10,348 bases of DNA from positions 1 to 10,348 of the forward strand of contig JAHFQD010000034.1 in assembly GCA_023266455.1 (NCBI GenBank). The letters run 5' to 3'. The position numbers and the translations under genes are program-made. The notes under the pieces were generated by a model. It was not told the origin of the DNA and ran no database searches. It saw nothing but the letters and a program-made list of their open reading frames with translations. Below, piece by piece: positions 1 through 6,487 of this stretch (the first letter of the stretch is position 1; each line of letters opens with the position of its first letter). The stretch comes from Candidatus Muproteobacteria bacterium. Its GTDB lineage: Bacteria > Pseudomonadota > Gammaproteobacteria > Acidiferrobacterales > Sulfurifustaceae.

Positions 1-17
1 TACCGATGATCGATTAC

Positions 18-404
18 CTATTTAACGATGCGGAGGCTGGGACGTTTACGTGGGACGTTATCGGTGGGATCCGGTTCGCGCTCGCCGCTTTCGTTGCGTT
101 CAGGAAACGAGATACCTTGACCGTTTTCTTTGGCGTAAATAGCCAGAATGGAATCGAGCGGCGCTTCCACGGGATGCGAGACGCCACCGAAACGCGCAGA
201 GAAAGACACTATTTTGTCGTCCATCACATAGCCCTGCAATGCGCGCGGGTGTACGTTCAGAACGATGCGCCCGGCTTCATCCGCGTATCCCGACGGAACA
301 TGGACGCCGGGGCTTTTGGTATCGACGACGATATGCGGCGTGAACCCGCCACTCACGGCCCAGTCGTAAACCGCTTGTAAGAGATGGGTTTTTAGCGCGG
401 CCAT
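18..404 (-). CDS. sspB: ClpXP protease specificity-enhancing factor SspB
   Basis: Predicted cytoplasmic adaptor that delivers ssrA-tagged and some other substrates to the ClpXP protease. The 128-residue protein has the family layout. A compact substrate-binding domain covers about residues 1-100, with YDW (13-15), FTPHIVVD (21-28), a GRIVLNV strand (45-51), the SARFGG turn (69-74) and LAIYAKENG (87-95). A hydrophilic linker (about 101-118) follows. The basic C-terminal tail ends RPSLRIVK, matching the short ClpX-docking peptide of the family. It lies 33 bp downstream of sspA, the usual pairing, and is probably cotranscribed with it. The ATG at 404 gives a family-like N-terminus, although its upstream ribosome-binding sequence is weak. 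The stop is TAG. Function is assigned by family resemblance and gene context. Confidence 0.93.
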   Translation of the reverse strand: MAALKTHLLQAVYDWAVSGGFTPHIVVDTKSPGVHVPSGYADEAGRIVLNVHPRALQGYVMDDKIVSFSARFGGVSHPVEAPLDSILAIYAKENGQGISFPERNESGEREPDPTDNVPRKRPSLRIVK

Positions 405-437
405 GCGTTATGCAGCTCAGGAAGAAATATCAGGACG

Positions 438-1073
438 TCACTTTTTCGCGTTTAGTACGCGTTCAGCTTCCGTTAAGCTTAGACGAAAGGATTTCCGCGA
501 GAATAACCGCTCGGCATAATCCAATAATGGCTTGGCCTGTCGCGGTAAATCTACGTCGTAATAATCCAATCGCCACAAAATCGGCGCCAACGAGCAGTCA
601 ACCAACGAAAACTCCGAGCCGAGAACAAACGGTTGCTCCTTGAAAACCGGCGAGATGACGGTCAAGCCGTCGCGTAAAACCGTACGCGCACGAGGAGCAT
701 TCTTTTTGTCGTTGCTTTCGATATCGGACAACAGGCTGTACCAGTCGCGATCGAAACGCATGAGCATCAACCGCGCTTTGGCGCGCGAGACCGGATCGAC
801 CGGCATTAGCGGCGGATGCGGCAAACGTTCGTCGAGATATTCGTTGATGATATTCGAGCCGTAGAGCACCAGGTCACGATCGACCATGGTCGGCATTTCG
901 TTATAGGGATTGAGATCGGCGAGCTCGCGCGGCTTCTTACCGGGATCGACTTCCACGACTTGGCACTCGATGTCCTTTTCGTACAGGACGATACGCGTGC
1001 GGTGACTCCATGGATCCGAGACTCCCGAATACAACGTCATTACGGGTCTGCGTGAAGCGACTAACGTTGTCAT
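438..1073 (-). CDS. sspA: Stringent starvation protein A (glutathione S-transferase fold)
   Basis: Predicted RNA polymerase-associated regulator of stationary-phase and stress gene expression in the cytoplasm. The 211-residue protein has an N-terminal thioredoxin-like domain (about 10-85) with MTLYSG (12-17), DPWSHRTR (20-27), a cis-proline loop at MPT (60-62) and VDRDLVLYGS (64-73). A helical GST C-terminal domain (about 90-200) follows. The PHP element at 85-87 corresponds to the surface pocket known to matter in E. coli SspA. The helix beginning SRAKARL and running to RFDRDWY is also typical. Members of this family are generally not active transferases. The start is supported by a strong GGAGG at 1081-1085, 7 bases before the ATG. 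A terminator lies between petC and this gene, so it probably has its own promoter, but I found no convincing one in 1074-1160. Confidence 0.93.
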   Translation of the reverse strand: MTTLVASRRPVMTLYSGVSDPWSHRTRIVLYEKDIECQVVEVDPGKKPRELADLNPYNEMPTMVDRDLVLYGSNIINEYLDERLPHPPLMPVDPVSRAKARLMLMRFDRDWYSLLSDIESNDKKNAPRARTVLRDGLTVISPVFKEQPFVLGSEFSLVDCSLAPILWRLDYYDVDLPRQAKPLLDYAERLFSRKSFRLSLTEAERVLNAKK

Positions 1074-1161
1074 TGCTTAACCTCCAAACTCCAAACGTCG
1101 ATCTACAACAGTCGCTCTGCACATCCTGTGCTCCGCGACATTCGTGCTTCCCTGCACAGTA

Positions 1162-1186
1162 CAAAAGGGGGCTTACGCCCCCTTTC
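1162..1186 (-). terminator. Rho-independent terminator after petABC
   Basis: A perfect 9-bp inverted repeat (arms 1164-1172 and 1177-1185, G/C-rich core, 4-base TTAC loop) begins 21 bp past the petC stop codon. Read in the minus direction the right arm runs into TTTT, a short U tract. Because the outer base pairs are A-T, the hairpin could also act on plus-strand transcripts, but no plus-strand gene ends nearby. It should end the pet transcript and separate it from sspA-sspB. Confidence 0.78.
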
Positions 1187-1206
1187 GACAGTGAACTGAA
1201 CCCATC

Positions 1207-1947
1207 TTAATGGATATCCTTCCAGTATTCTTTCTTAAGCAGATATGCCAAGACAAAGAATACCGCTAGGAAAATAATCACATAAACACCGATCTTGTAC
1301 CGTTCCAGCTTGGCCGGCTCGGCGAGATACACCATAAAGTTCGTTAGATCGCGCATCGACTGATCGAACTCTTTCGGCGGCATCGTCCCGGGCTTTTCAA
1401 CCTCGAACTTCTCGAAATGCGCCATGCCTTTGTCGTTCTTCTTGAACACCGCACGTTGGCTCCCTTGCCACTCGTAAAGCACATGCGGCATAGCCACGTT
1501 CGGGAACACGGTGTTGTTCCAGCCCGACGGCGATTTGTCGTCGCGATAGAAGCTACGCAGGTAGGTGTAAATCCATTCCGGGCCGCGCGCGCGCGCTTCC
1601 AAGGTCAGATCGGGCGGCGCAGTGCCGAACCAAGCCCGTGCGTCCGCCTTAGGCATCACCGCCGACATTAGATCTCCGACCTTGTCAGTAGCGAACAGCA
1701 GATTCTTCTCCACCAGTTCTTCCGAAATGCCAAGGTCCTGTCCTAAACGGTTGTAACGCATGTAGCTGGCGCTGTGGCACGAAAGGCAATAGTTCATGAA
1801 CAAACGCGCACCGCGTTGCAAGGAAGGTTTGTCGTTCAAGTCGACCTTGACCGGATCGCACTTCGCCACCTGGCCGCAAGCGCCCTCATTCGCCCAACCG
1901 AGCGCCGGTGCCGTCAGCAATGCAAAAACCACTAATAGTTTTTTCAT
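1207..1947 (-). CDS. petC: Ubiquinol-cytochrome c reductase, cytochrome c1 subunit
   Basis: Cytochrome c1 of the bc1 complex. It takes electrons from the Rieske cluster and passes them to a soluble or membrane cytochrome c on the periplasmic side. The 246-residue precursor starts with a Sec signal peptide (MKKLL, hydrophobic to about 15, likely cleaved near the WAN at 18-20). The heme c site is CLSCH at 54-58, and the second ligand is probably Met153 in NVAMPH. The conserved WFGTAPPDLT stretch lies at 106-115, and a C-terminal membrane anchor at about 219-237 is followed by a positively charged tail. The mature N-terminus carries an extra cysteine pair (C24, C30) outside the heme motif. The ATG lies 2 bases after the petB stop codon, and a GGAG-type ribosome-binding sequence sits inside the end of petB, suggesting translational coupling. 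This is the last gene of petABC. Confidence 0.96.
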   Translation of the reverse strand: MKKLLVVFALLTAPALGWANEGACGQVAKCDPVKVDLNDKPSLQRGARLFMNYCLSCHSASYMRYNRLGQDLGISEELVEKNLLFATDKVGDLMSAVMPKADARAWFGTAPPDLTLEARARGPEWIYTYLRSFYRDDKSPSGWNNTVFPNVAMPHVLYEWQGSQRAVFKKNDKGMAHFEKFEVEKPGTMPPKEFDQSMRDLTNFMVYLAEPAKLERYKIGVYVIIFLAVFFVLAYLLKKEYWKDIH

Positions 1948-1949
1948 TT

Positions 1950-3299
1950 CTACGTCACTCGCTCCGGGACGGGTTTGGTTTTATCGTAGGTGCTGATCCA
2001 CGGCATCAACAGGAAGAACGCGAAATACACTAGCGTTCCAATCTGTGCGCACATCTTATAAATGCCTTCCGCGGGCTGCGTACCCACATAGCCCAACATC
2101 ACGAACGAGATGGTGAAGATCGTTAACGCGGTTTTGTATTTCCATCCACGATAGCGGATAGATTTAACCGGCGAGCGATCGAGCCAGGGCAAGAAGAAGA
2201 ACAAGATGAGCGACAAGCCCATCAACGCCACGCCCCACACCTTCGCTTCCAAACCGAAGAATCCGGCGACAACAAAACCGGCGATGATGACGACGATACC
2301 CTTGGTCTTGAGTTCACGCACGCTGACGAGCGTCAGCGCGGTCAGCGCGAGTACGAACGGCAGCAGACCGTACTTGATCAGATCGTCCGTGGTAGCGCGC
2401 AAGATCGAATAGAACGGCGTGAAGTACCACAACGGCTTGATTTCGGGCGGCGTCTGCAAAATGTTCGCAACCGTGAAATTGTCGTGTTCCAAGAACCAAC
2501 CCCACATCTCCGGCGCGAAGAAAATTGCCGCCGCGAACAGGATTAGGAATCCCGCGACACCGACGGTGTCTTTGACCGAGTAGTACGGATGGAATGGAAT
2601 GCCGTCGAGCGGAAGACCATCGGCGTTTTTCTTTTTCTTGATCTCGACGCCGTCGGGGTTGTTCGAACCGACTTTATGCAAGGCGACGATGTGCAAGAAC
2701 ACCAACAACGCCAGCAACAGCGGCACCGCGATGACGTGCAACGAGAAGAAACGGTTGAGCGTCGCGTCGGACACGACGAAATCGCCGCGTAGCCATTCGG
2801 CCAGACTCGGCCCGATGAAGGGCAAGGCGTCGAACAACGAGATGATAACCTGCGCGCCCCAGTACGACATGTTGCCCCAAGGCAGCAGATAGCCCATAAA
2901 AGCTTCGGCCATTAACGCCACGAAAAGCACCATACCGAGTATCCACACCAGTTCGCGCGGGCCCTTGTACGAGCCATACATCAAACCACGGAACATGTGC
3001 AGATAAATAACGATGAAGAAGAACGACGCGCCGGTCGAATGCAGATAGCGGATCAACCAACCCCAGGGCACATCGCGCATGATGTACTCGACCGAGGCGA
3101 ACGCCAGACTCGTGTCCGGCTTGTAATGCATGGTCAGGAAAATGCCGGAGAGAATCTGAATCACCAGCATCAACAACGCCAACGAACCGAAGTAATACCA
3201 AAAGTTAAAATTTTTCGGCGCGTAGTATTTAGAAACATGCTCTTCCCAAACCTTGGTGAGCGGGAAACGCTGATCTACCCAAGCAAGTAGCTTTTGCAT
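1950..3299 (-). CDS. petB: Ubiquinol-cytochrome c reductase, cytochrome b subunit
   Basis: Membrane core of the bc1 complex. It holds two b hemes and the Qo and Qi quinone sites, oxidises ubiquinol and drives the Q cycle. The protein has 449 residues with about eight main membrane helices. Candidate heme ligands are H87 and H101 (helix B, in RYLH and YLHMFRG) and H188 and H203 (helix D, in FFSLH and FLHIVALH, with 14 residues between them). Qo-side elements include GYLLPWG (136-142) and a Qo loop reading PLWY at 289-292 instead of the better-known PEWY. The C-terminus extends past helix H with further hydrophobic segments (about 335-370, 390-405 and 420-435), as in longer single-chain proteobacterial versions. 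The start ATG overlaps the petA stop codon by one base (TAATG), and a GGAG ribosome-binding site lies inside petA. The gene is also called fbcH or cytB in other naming schemes. Confidence 0.96.
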   Translation of the reverse strand: MQKLLAWVDQRFPLTKVWEEHVSKYYAPKNFNFWYYFGSLALLMLVIQILSGIFLTMHYKPDTSLAFASVEYIMRDVPWGWLIRYLHSTGASFFFIVIYLHMFRGLMYGSYKGPRELVWILGMVLFVALMAEAFMGYLLPWGNMSYWGAQVIISLFDALPFIGPSLAEWLRGDFVVSDATLNRFFSLHVIAVPLLLALLVFLHIVALHKVGSNNPDGVEIKKKKNADGLPLDGIPFHPYYSVKDTVGVAGFLILFAAAIFFAPEMWGWFLEHDNFTVANILQTPPEIKPLWYFTPFYSILRATTDDLIKYGLLPFVLALTALTLVSVRELKTKGIVVIIAGFVVAGFFGLEAKVWGVALMGLSLILFFFLPWLDRSPVKSIRYRGWKYKTALTIFTISFVMLGYVGTQPAEGIYKMCAQIGTLVYFAFFLLMPWISTYDKTKPVPERVT

Positions 3300-3895
3300 T
3301 AGGCGGCTCCTTTACCTTTTGGATCGACGCCAATAAGAATGCGCGAATCGCTGAGGTAGGTATGTTTGGGCACTTCGAGGTTCTTCGGTGCGGGCACGTC
3401 TTTATAGACACGTCCGGCGAGATCGAACTTGGAACCGTGACACGGGCAGAAAAAACCACCCTCCCAATCGGAGCTAATGGTGCCTTTTTCCAGTTCACGC
3501 TTCGGCGAGCAACCAAGATGCGTACAGATACCGACCACCACCAGCACTTCCGGCTTGATGGAGCGCGTCTCGTTTTGCGCATAATCAGGCTGTTGCTCTT
3601 TCACCTGCGATTTAGGATCGACCAGGTGCGGTTGGACCGTCGCTAACGACGCCAACATCTCAGGGGTACGGCGCAGAATCCACACCGGTTTACCACGCCA
3701 TTCGACGGGTCTCAATTCACCCGGGCGAATGCCGCTGATATCGACCTCCACCGGCGCACCGGCAGCGCGCGCACGCGCGCTCGGCGTCATGCTTGAGACG
3801 AACGGCACAGCGGCAAAACCGGCGCCGACGGCTCCCACGGCGGTGGTCAGCTGCAACAGCATGCGTCGCTGCGGATCCACATTCTTTTTACCCAT
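3299..3895 (-). CDS. petA: Ubiquinol-cytochrome c reductase, Rieske iron-sulfur subunit
   Basis: Rieske [2Fe-2S] subunit of the bc1 complex. It takes the first electron from ubiquinol at the Qo site and swings to cytochrome c1. The 198-residue form chosen here has a twin-arginine N-terminus (QRRMLLQ, 9-15) followed by a hydrophobic segment (about 15-35), which in this family is normally kept as a membrane anchor. A flexible Ala/Arg-rich hinge (about 40-48) comes next. Cluster-binding boxes are CTHLGC at 124-129 and CPCHGS at 150-155, giving the two Cys and two His ligands plus the disulfide cysteines. The reading frame is open to an ATG at 3955, but the ATG at 3895 is preferred: an AGGGGGG ribosome-binding site lies just upstream and the N-terminus then matches the family. 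It is the first gene of petABC, and its export should depend on the neighbouring TatABC. Confidence 0.95.
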   Translation of the reverse strand: MGKKNVDPQRRMLLQLTTAVGAVGAGFAAVPFVSSMTPSARARAAGAPVEVDISGIRPGELRPVEWRGKPVWILRRTPEMLASLATVQPHLVDPKSQVKEQQPDYAQNETRSIKPEVLVVVGICTHLGCSPKRELEKGTISSDWEGGFFCPCHGSKFDLAGRVYKDVPAPKNLEVPKHTYLSDSRILIGVDPKGKGAA

Positions 3896-4044
3896 GAATC
3901 CCCCTGAACGAAATAAAAGATCGCGCCACCCACGCCGCCGCAAAATGCCATGCAACGTAAGTTGAACGGAAATGGCGCTGGCGAAGTGAAAACAAGATCA
4001 AAATATTACGCGGCGGTTGAACGAAAAAACTTGTTTATCCAGCC

Positions 4045-4078
4045 AAAAAACGGCGCATAGGATCGTATATTGCGCCGT
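4045..4078 (-). terminator. Second terminator hairpin upstream of petA
   Basis: A perfect 8-bp inverted repeat (arms 4050-4057 and 4071-4078, 13-base loop) is followed in the minus direction by TTTTTT. That is the arrangement of a minus-strand Rho-independent terminator. It lies about 130 bases past the tatC stop and beyond a first terminator, so it is either a backup for tat read-through or the end of a short transcript starting in between. The loop and arms coincide with the promoter-like elements described for petABC. A transcript starting there would lack the left arm and escape the hairpin. Confidence 0.68.
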
Positions 4079-4088
4079 CATAAGTCAA
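4062..4088 (-). promoter_or_regulatory. Possible sigma70-type promoter for petABC
   Basis: On the minus strand a TTGACT box (4083-4088, 5 of 6 to the -35 consensus) is followed after 15 bases by TACGAT (4062-4067, 4 of 6 to TATAAT). The spacer is short for sigma70, so this is only a candidate. It would start transcription near 4055, inside the terminator hairpin, and give petA a leader of about 160 bases. No better pair was found between the hairpin and petA. Confidence 0.3.
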
Positions 4089-4180
4089 GCGGCGATGCCA
4101 GAAAAAAGAGATGTTTTCAAAAAAATTTCGCTTGCTAACGCGCACAAACGACGGCGTTTTCTCAGTTTGGATGCGAGACG

Positions 4181-4200
4181 AAAAAAACCGCGCCAGCGGT
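4181..4200 (-). terminator. Rho-independent terminator after tatABC
   Basis: A 5-bp perfect stem (arms 4187-4191 and 4196-4200) with a four-base loop runs straight into a T7 tract on the minus strand. It begins 11 bp beyond the tatC stop codon. The stem is short but G/C-rich and the U tract is immediate. It should end the his-tat transcript. Confidence 0.68.
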
Positions 4201-4211
4201 AACGAATATCG

Positions 4212-4982
4212 CTACTCCGTCGTCTCCGCTTCCGCCGCCGCTTTAGCGCGATACGCGCGGCGCGCGACTAACAGTCCGACTTCGAACAAACCGTACATCG
4301 GCAAGCCCAGCGCAATCTGAGAAAACACGTCCGGCGGCGTCAGCACCGCCGCGACCACGAAAATCCATAAAAACACGTAAGGACGTTTTTGTCCAAGCGT
4401 TTCGGGGTTCACCACGCCCATATGCGCCAGCAACACCACCGCCACCGGCACCTCGAACGCCACCCCGAACGCGATGAACATGCCGAACACAAAATCGAGA
4501 TACGACTTGATATCGGTCATCACCAAAATGCCGGGCGGCGCGGTATGAATAAAAAAGAAGAACACCGCTGGGAACACCACGTAATACGCGAACGCCATAC
4601 CGGCGTAGAACAACACCGTGCTCGAAATAATCAGCGGCACCACCAAGCGGCGCTCATGCCGATAAAGACCGGGCGCGATAAAGGCCCACAATTGATACAA
4701 CACCCACGGTGCCGAGATCACGAACGCCACCGTTAGTGCGAGCTTCACCGGCGTCATGAACGGCGACGTGATGTCGGTGGCGATCATGCCCGCTCCTTGC
4801 GGCATTTGCGCCATCAACGGTTGCGCGACAAACAAATACACGTCGTTGGAAAAATAAATCAACGGAATGCTCAGCACCGCGACGCCGAGCAAGGCGTACA
4901 CCAGCCGGTTACGCAGCTCTAGCAAGTGGGACAAAAACGTCCCCTCAGACGGGCTTGGTTCGTTTGGTTCGGTTTGAGCCAT
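4212..4982 (-). CDS. tatC: Sec-independent protein translocase TatC
   Basis: Multi-spanning inner-membrane subunit that, with TatB, recognises twin-arginine signal peptides of folded proteins. The 256-residue protein has about six membrane helices. Family marks are HLLELRNRLV near the N-terminus (E22 and R24 in the signal-peptide site), FIAPGLYRHERR (101-112, with the conserved Glu at 110), FEVPV (176-180, conserved Glu at 177) and LTPPD in the last loop (214-218). The short charged C-terminus (KAAAEAETTE) is cytoplasmic. The first 38 bases of the gene overlap the end of tatB in another frame. The ATG at 4982 has no strong ribosome-binding sequence, which suggests translation coupled to tatB. 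A terminator follows within 15 bp. A likely client, the Rieske protein, is encoded next. Confidence 0.96.
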   Translation of the reverse strand: MAQTEPNEPSPSEGTFLSHLLELRNRLVYALLGVAVLSIPLIYFSNDVYLFVAQPLMAQMPQGAGMIATDITSPFMTPVKLALTVAFVISAPWVLYQLWAFIAPGLYRHERRLVVPLIISSTVLFYAGMAFAYYVVFPAVFFFFIHTAPPGILVMTDIKSYLDFVFGMFIAFGVAFEVPVAVVLLAHMGVVNPETLGQKRPYVFLWIFVVAAVLTPPDVFSQIALGLPMYGLFEVGLLVARRAYRAKAAAEAETTE

Positions 4983-5382
4983 GAAGCGGTTGCGTGGTAG
5001 AAGCTTTCTTGGATTTCTTCGAACGCCCGGTCTTGGCGCGTTTCTTTTTGATTGGCGGCGTCGCGAGCGGTTCGATGAACGGCGTCGTGGCTGGCTTTGA
5101 GGCGTCGGTCGGGAATTCGCCGATACGCTGGATCATGTGACCCGAAACATCCTGCATCGCCCGCCGCGTGTCGTCGAGTTCTTGCTTGAGTTTCTGCAGT
5201 TCCATGATTTCGGCATTGCGCATCTCGCTGTCGAAATCGTGTTTAACGTTGGTGATGAAGTGCCGCAGTTTCGCCGTCCAGCGTCCGGCCGCGCGCGCCG
5301 CTTCCGGCAAACGTTTCGGGCCGAGCACGATCAACGCGATAAGAGCGATGAGAACAAGCTCGGAAAATCCGATGTCGAACAT
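4945..5382 (-). CDS. tatB: Sec-independent protein translocase TatB
   Basis: Single-span membrane subunit that forms the Tat substrate receptor with TatC. In 145 residues the layout is a short periplasmic N-terminus (MFDIGFSEL), a membrane helix (about 7-20), the LGPKRLPEAAR hinge (20-30, typical of TatB rather than TatA), an amphipathic and charged helix (about 27-85), then a Pro/Thr-rich segment and a very basic tail. Fourteen Lys/Arg fall between residues 112 and 143. The tail is the part that overlaps tatC, in a different frame. The gene starts 25 bp after tatA. Family assignment is clear from the N-terminal 80 residues. The tail is typically variable. Confidence 0.93.
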   Translation of the reverse strand: MFDIGFSELVLIALIALIVLGPKRLPEAARAAGRWTAKLRHFITNVKHDFDSEMRNAEIMELQKLKQELDDTRRAMQDVSGHMIQRIGEFPTDASKPATTPFIEPLATPPIKKKRAKTGRSKKSKKASTTQPLHGSNRTKRTKPV

Positions 5383-5407
5383 GAAAACGCTTATCCGCCG
5401 CTAGCGC

Positions 5408-5662
5408 TTAAGCACGAGGGGTTTTCTTTTCCTTACTGGTTACTTCAGCATCGATGATGCGCCCGGAGCTCGGCAGTTTTTTATCTTCCGGCGCCGCGTC
5501 GGATTCCGGTTTCGGCTTACCCTCTTCTTCGTTCATGGCTTGCTTGAAGTTGCGAATCGCCGCGCCCAGGTCGCTACCGACGCCGCGCAATTTCTTCGCG
5601 CCGAAAATCACTAACACGATCGCCAACACGACTAACCAATGCCAAATGCTGAAAGAGCCCAT
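5408..5662 (-). CDS. tatA: Sec-independent protein translocase TatA
   Basis: Small membrane protein that oligomerises at the TatBC complex to allow passage of folded, twin-arginine-tagged proteins. The 84-residue protein has a short N-terminus (MGSFSIWHW), one membrane helix (about 5-20), the [14 protein letters not shown] hinge and amphipathic helix (20-43), and a charged, probably unstructured C-terminus. The FG-x-KKL signature and small size separate it from TatB. The start is well supported: GGAGAAGG lies just upstream of the ATG. It begins 30 bp after hisE with no terminator between them, so the tat genes may be read through from the histidine operon. The hisE-tatA neighbourhood is widespread in proteobacteria. 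Confidence 0.94.
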   Translation of the reverse strand: MGSFSIWHWLVVLAIVLVIFGAKKLRGVGSDLGAAIRNFKQAMNEEEGKPKPESDAAPEDKKLPSSGRIIDAEVTSKEKKTPRA

Positions 5663-5692
5663 GACCTTCTCCGATTCGACTGCGTAAATTCG

Positions 5693-6016
5693 CTATTCGC
5701 GGTTGCCGCGCGCGGCGCGTTCCTCGATGCCCGACGTACCGAAGCGCCGCTCCAATTCTCTGAAAACATCTTCCGGTTTCAAACCTTGCTGTACCAGCAA
5801 TATTAGCGTGTGAAACCAGAGATCCGCGGTCTCGTACACGACTTTGGATTTGTCGCCGGACTTCGCCGCCAATACGGTCTCCGTCGCCTCTTCGCCGATC
5901 TTCTTCAAAATCGCGTCGACGCCCTTGGCGTACAGTCCCGCGACGTAAGACGACGACGGATCGGCGTTCTTGCGTTGTTCGAGTATGGCGGTGAGTCTCG
6001 TGAAAATGTCGGACAT
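5693..6016 (-). CDS. hisE: Phosphoribosyl-ATP pyrophosphohydrolase
   Basis: Second step of histidine biosynthesis: hydrolyses phosphoribosyl-ATP to phosphoribosyl-AMP and pyrophosphate. The 107-residue all-helical MazG-like protein shows the expected run [10 protein letters not shown] (23-32), KKIGEEATE (38-46) and ETADLWFH (62-69). The acidic residues E42, E43, E46, E62 and D65 form the metal site of the family. It is a separate protein here rather than fused to hisI as in enteric bacteria. The ATG lies 15 bp after the hisI stop, so the two are almost certainly cotranscribed. Confidence 0.95.
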   Translation of the reverse strand: MSDIFTRLTAILEQRKNADPSSSYVAGLYAKGVDAILKKIGEEATETVLAAKSGDKSKVVYETADLWFHTLILLVQQGLKPEDVFRELERRFGTSGIEERAARGNRE

Positions 6017-6031
6017 GGCTGTGCGTCTCGT

Positions 6032-6424
6032 TTACTTTTCGCCGTAAATCTCTTGCGCGCTCTTGAGCACCGGTTCAACCGGCACCCAGCGCCCGTTCTG
6101 TAAACTCTGATAAAAGCAGCGCTCTCTGCCGGTATGACAGGCGATGCCGCCGCGCTGTTCGACGATCAGCAAAATCGCGTCGCTATCGCAGTCGAGACGC
6201 ACGTCTTTGACGATTTGCACGTGCCCCGACTCCTCGCCTTTGCGCCACAACTTGGCACGCGAACGCGACCAGTACACCGCCCGACCTTCTTCCACTGTCG
6301 CTGCCAGCGCGTCGCGATTCATCCACGCGAGCGTCAGCACCTTACCGGTGGTCGCTTCTTGCGAGATCGCGGGCACGAGGCCCTCGGCGTTCCACTTTAC
6401 TTCGTTTAGCCAGGAGTCGGTCAT
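6032..6424 (-). CDS. hisI: Phosphoribosyl-AMP cyclohydrolase
   Basis: Third step of histidine biosynthesis: opens the adenine ring of phosphoribosyl-AMP. The 130-residue protein has the family signature [15 protein letters not shown] (53-67), the Mg-site DCDSD (78-82) and the zinc-site cysteines in CHTGRERC (96-103), with Cys79 also available. The protein ends soon after [10 protein letters not shown], with no HisE domain attached. No ribosome-binding sequence is evident before the ATG at 6424, but the N-terminus (WLNEVKW, then GLVPAI) matches the family. It is separated from hisF by 63 bp that contain promoter-like boxes. Confidence 0.95.
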   Translation of the reverse strand: MTDSWLNEVKWNAEGLVPAISQEATTGKVLTLAWMNRDALAATVEEGRAVYWSRSRAKLWRKGEESGHVQIVKDVRLDCDSDAILLIVEQRGGIACHTGRERCFYQSLQNGRWVPVEPVLKSAQEIYGEK

Positions 6425-6454
6425 GTGGGCGTTGCGGCGAAAAGGATTGGCTCG

Positions 6455-6483
6455 ATATTAACGCCTTTACCGACATACGACAA
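6455..6483 (-). promoter_or_regulatory. Possible internal promoter before hisI
   Basis: In the 63-bp hisF-hisI gap the minus strand has TTGTCG (6478-6483) and TAATAT (6455-6460) separated by exactly 17 bases. Each matches 4 of 6 sigma70 consensus positions. It would give a leader of about 25 bases for hisI. Chance occurrence is quite possible. It gains some interest from the T6 tract and GC hairpin at the end of hisF immediately upstream. Confidence 0.27.
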
Positions 6484-6487
6484 AAAA

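Larger units (their letters stand above)
3896..4211. other. Gene-free tatC-petA intergenic region
   Basis: This 316-bp stretch is A/T-richer than its flanks and I find no convincing gene in it on either strand. In the minus direction it holds a terminator just after tatC (4181-4200), then about 100 bases of T-tract-containing sequence, then a second strong hairpin terminator (4045-4078) with a promoter-like TTGACT/TACGAT pair embedded around it. About 150 bases of probable petA leader end in the AGGGGGG ribosome-binding site. Small frames here lack ribosome-binding sites or overlap the hairpins. The region is best read as the boundary between the tat and pet transcription units. Confidence 0.6.

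Noticed and set aside
1580..1597. Alternating GC run inside petC
   Set aside because: It encodes the ARARG stretch of cytochrome c1 after the conserved PPDLT. It is a codon-choice effect, not a separate element.
2674..3201. 175-codon minus-strand frame inside petB
   Set aside because: It is out of frame with a clearly real cytochrome b gene on the same strand and has no family features.
3896..3955. 20-residue N-terminal extension of the Rieske protein (ATG at 3955)
   Set aside because: The extension is Arg-rich and unlike family members. A strong AGGGGGG ribosome-binding site sits immediately before the ATG at 3895.
3998..4081. 27-codon minus-strand frame starting at 4081
   Set aside because: It has no ribosome-binding site and runs through the terminator hairpin. 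Nothing supports coding.
4017..4320. Plus-strand frames of 61 and 69 codons upstream of and into tatC
   Set aside because: They cross the terminators and run antisense to the end of tatC. The Lys/Arg-rich translations come from the A tracts of the terminators.
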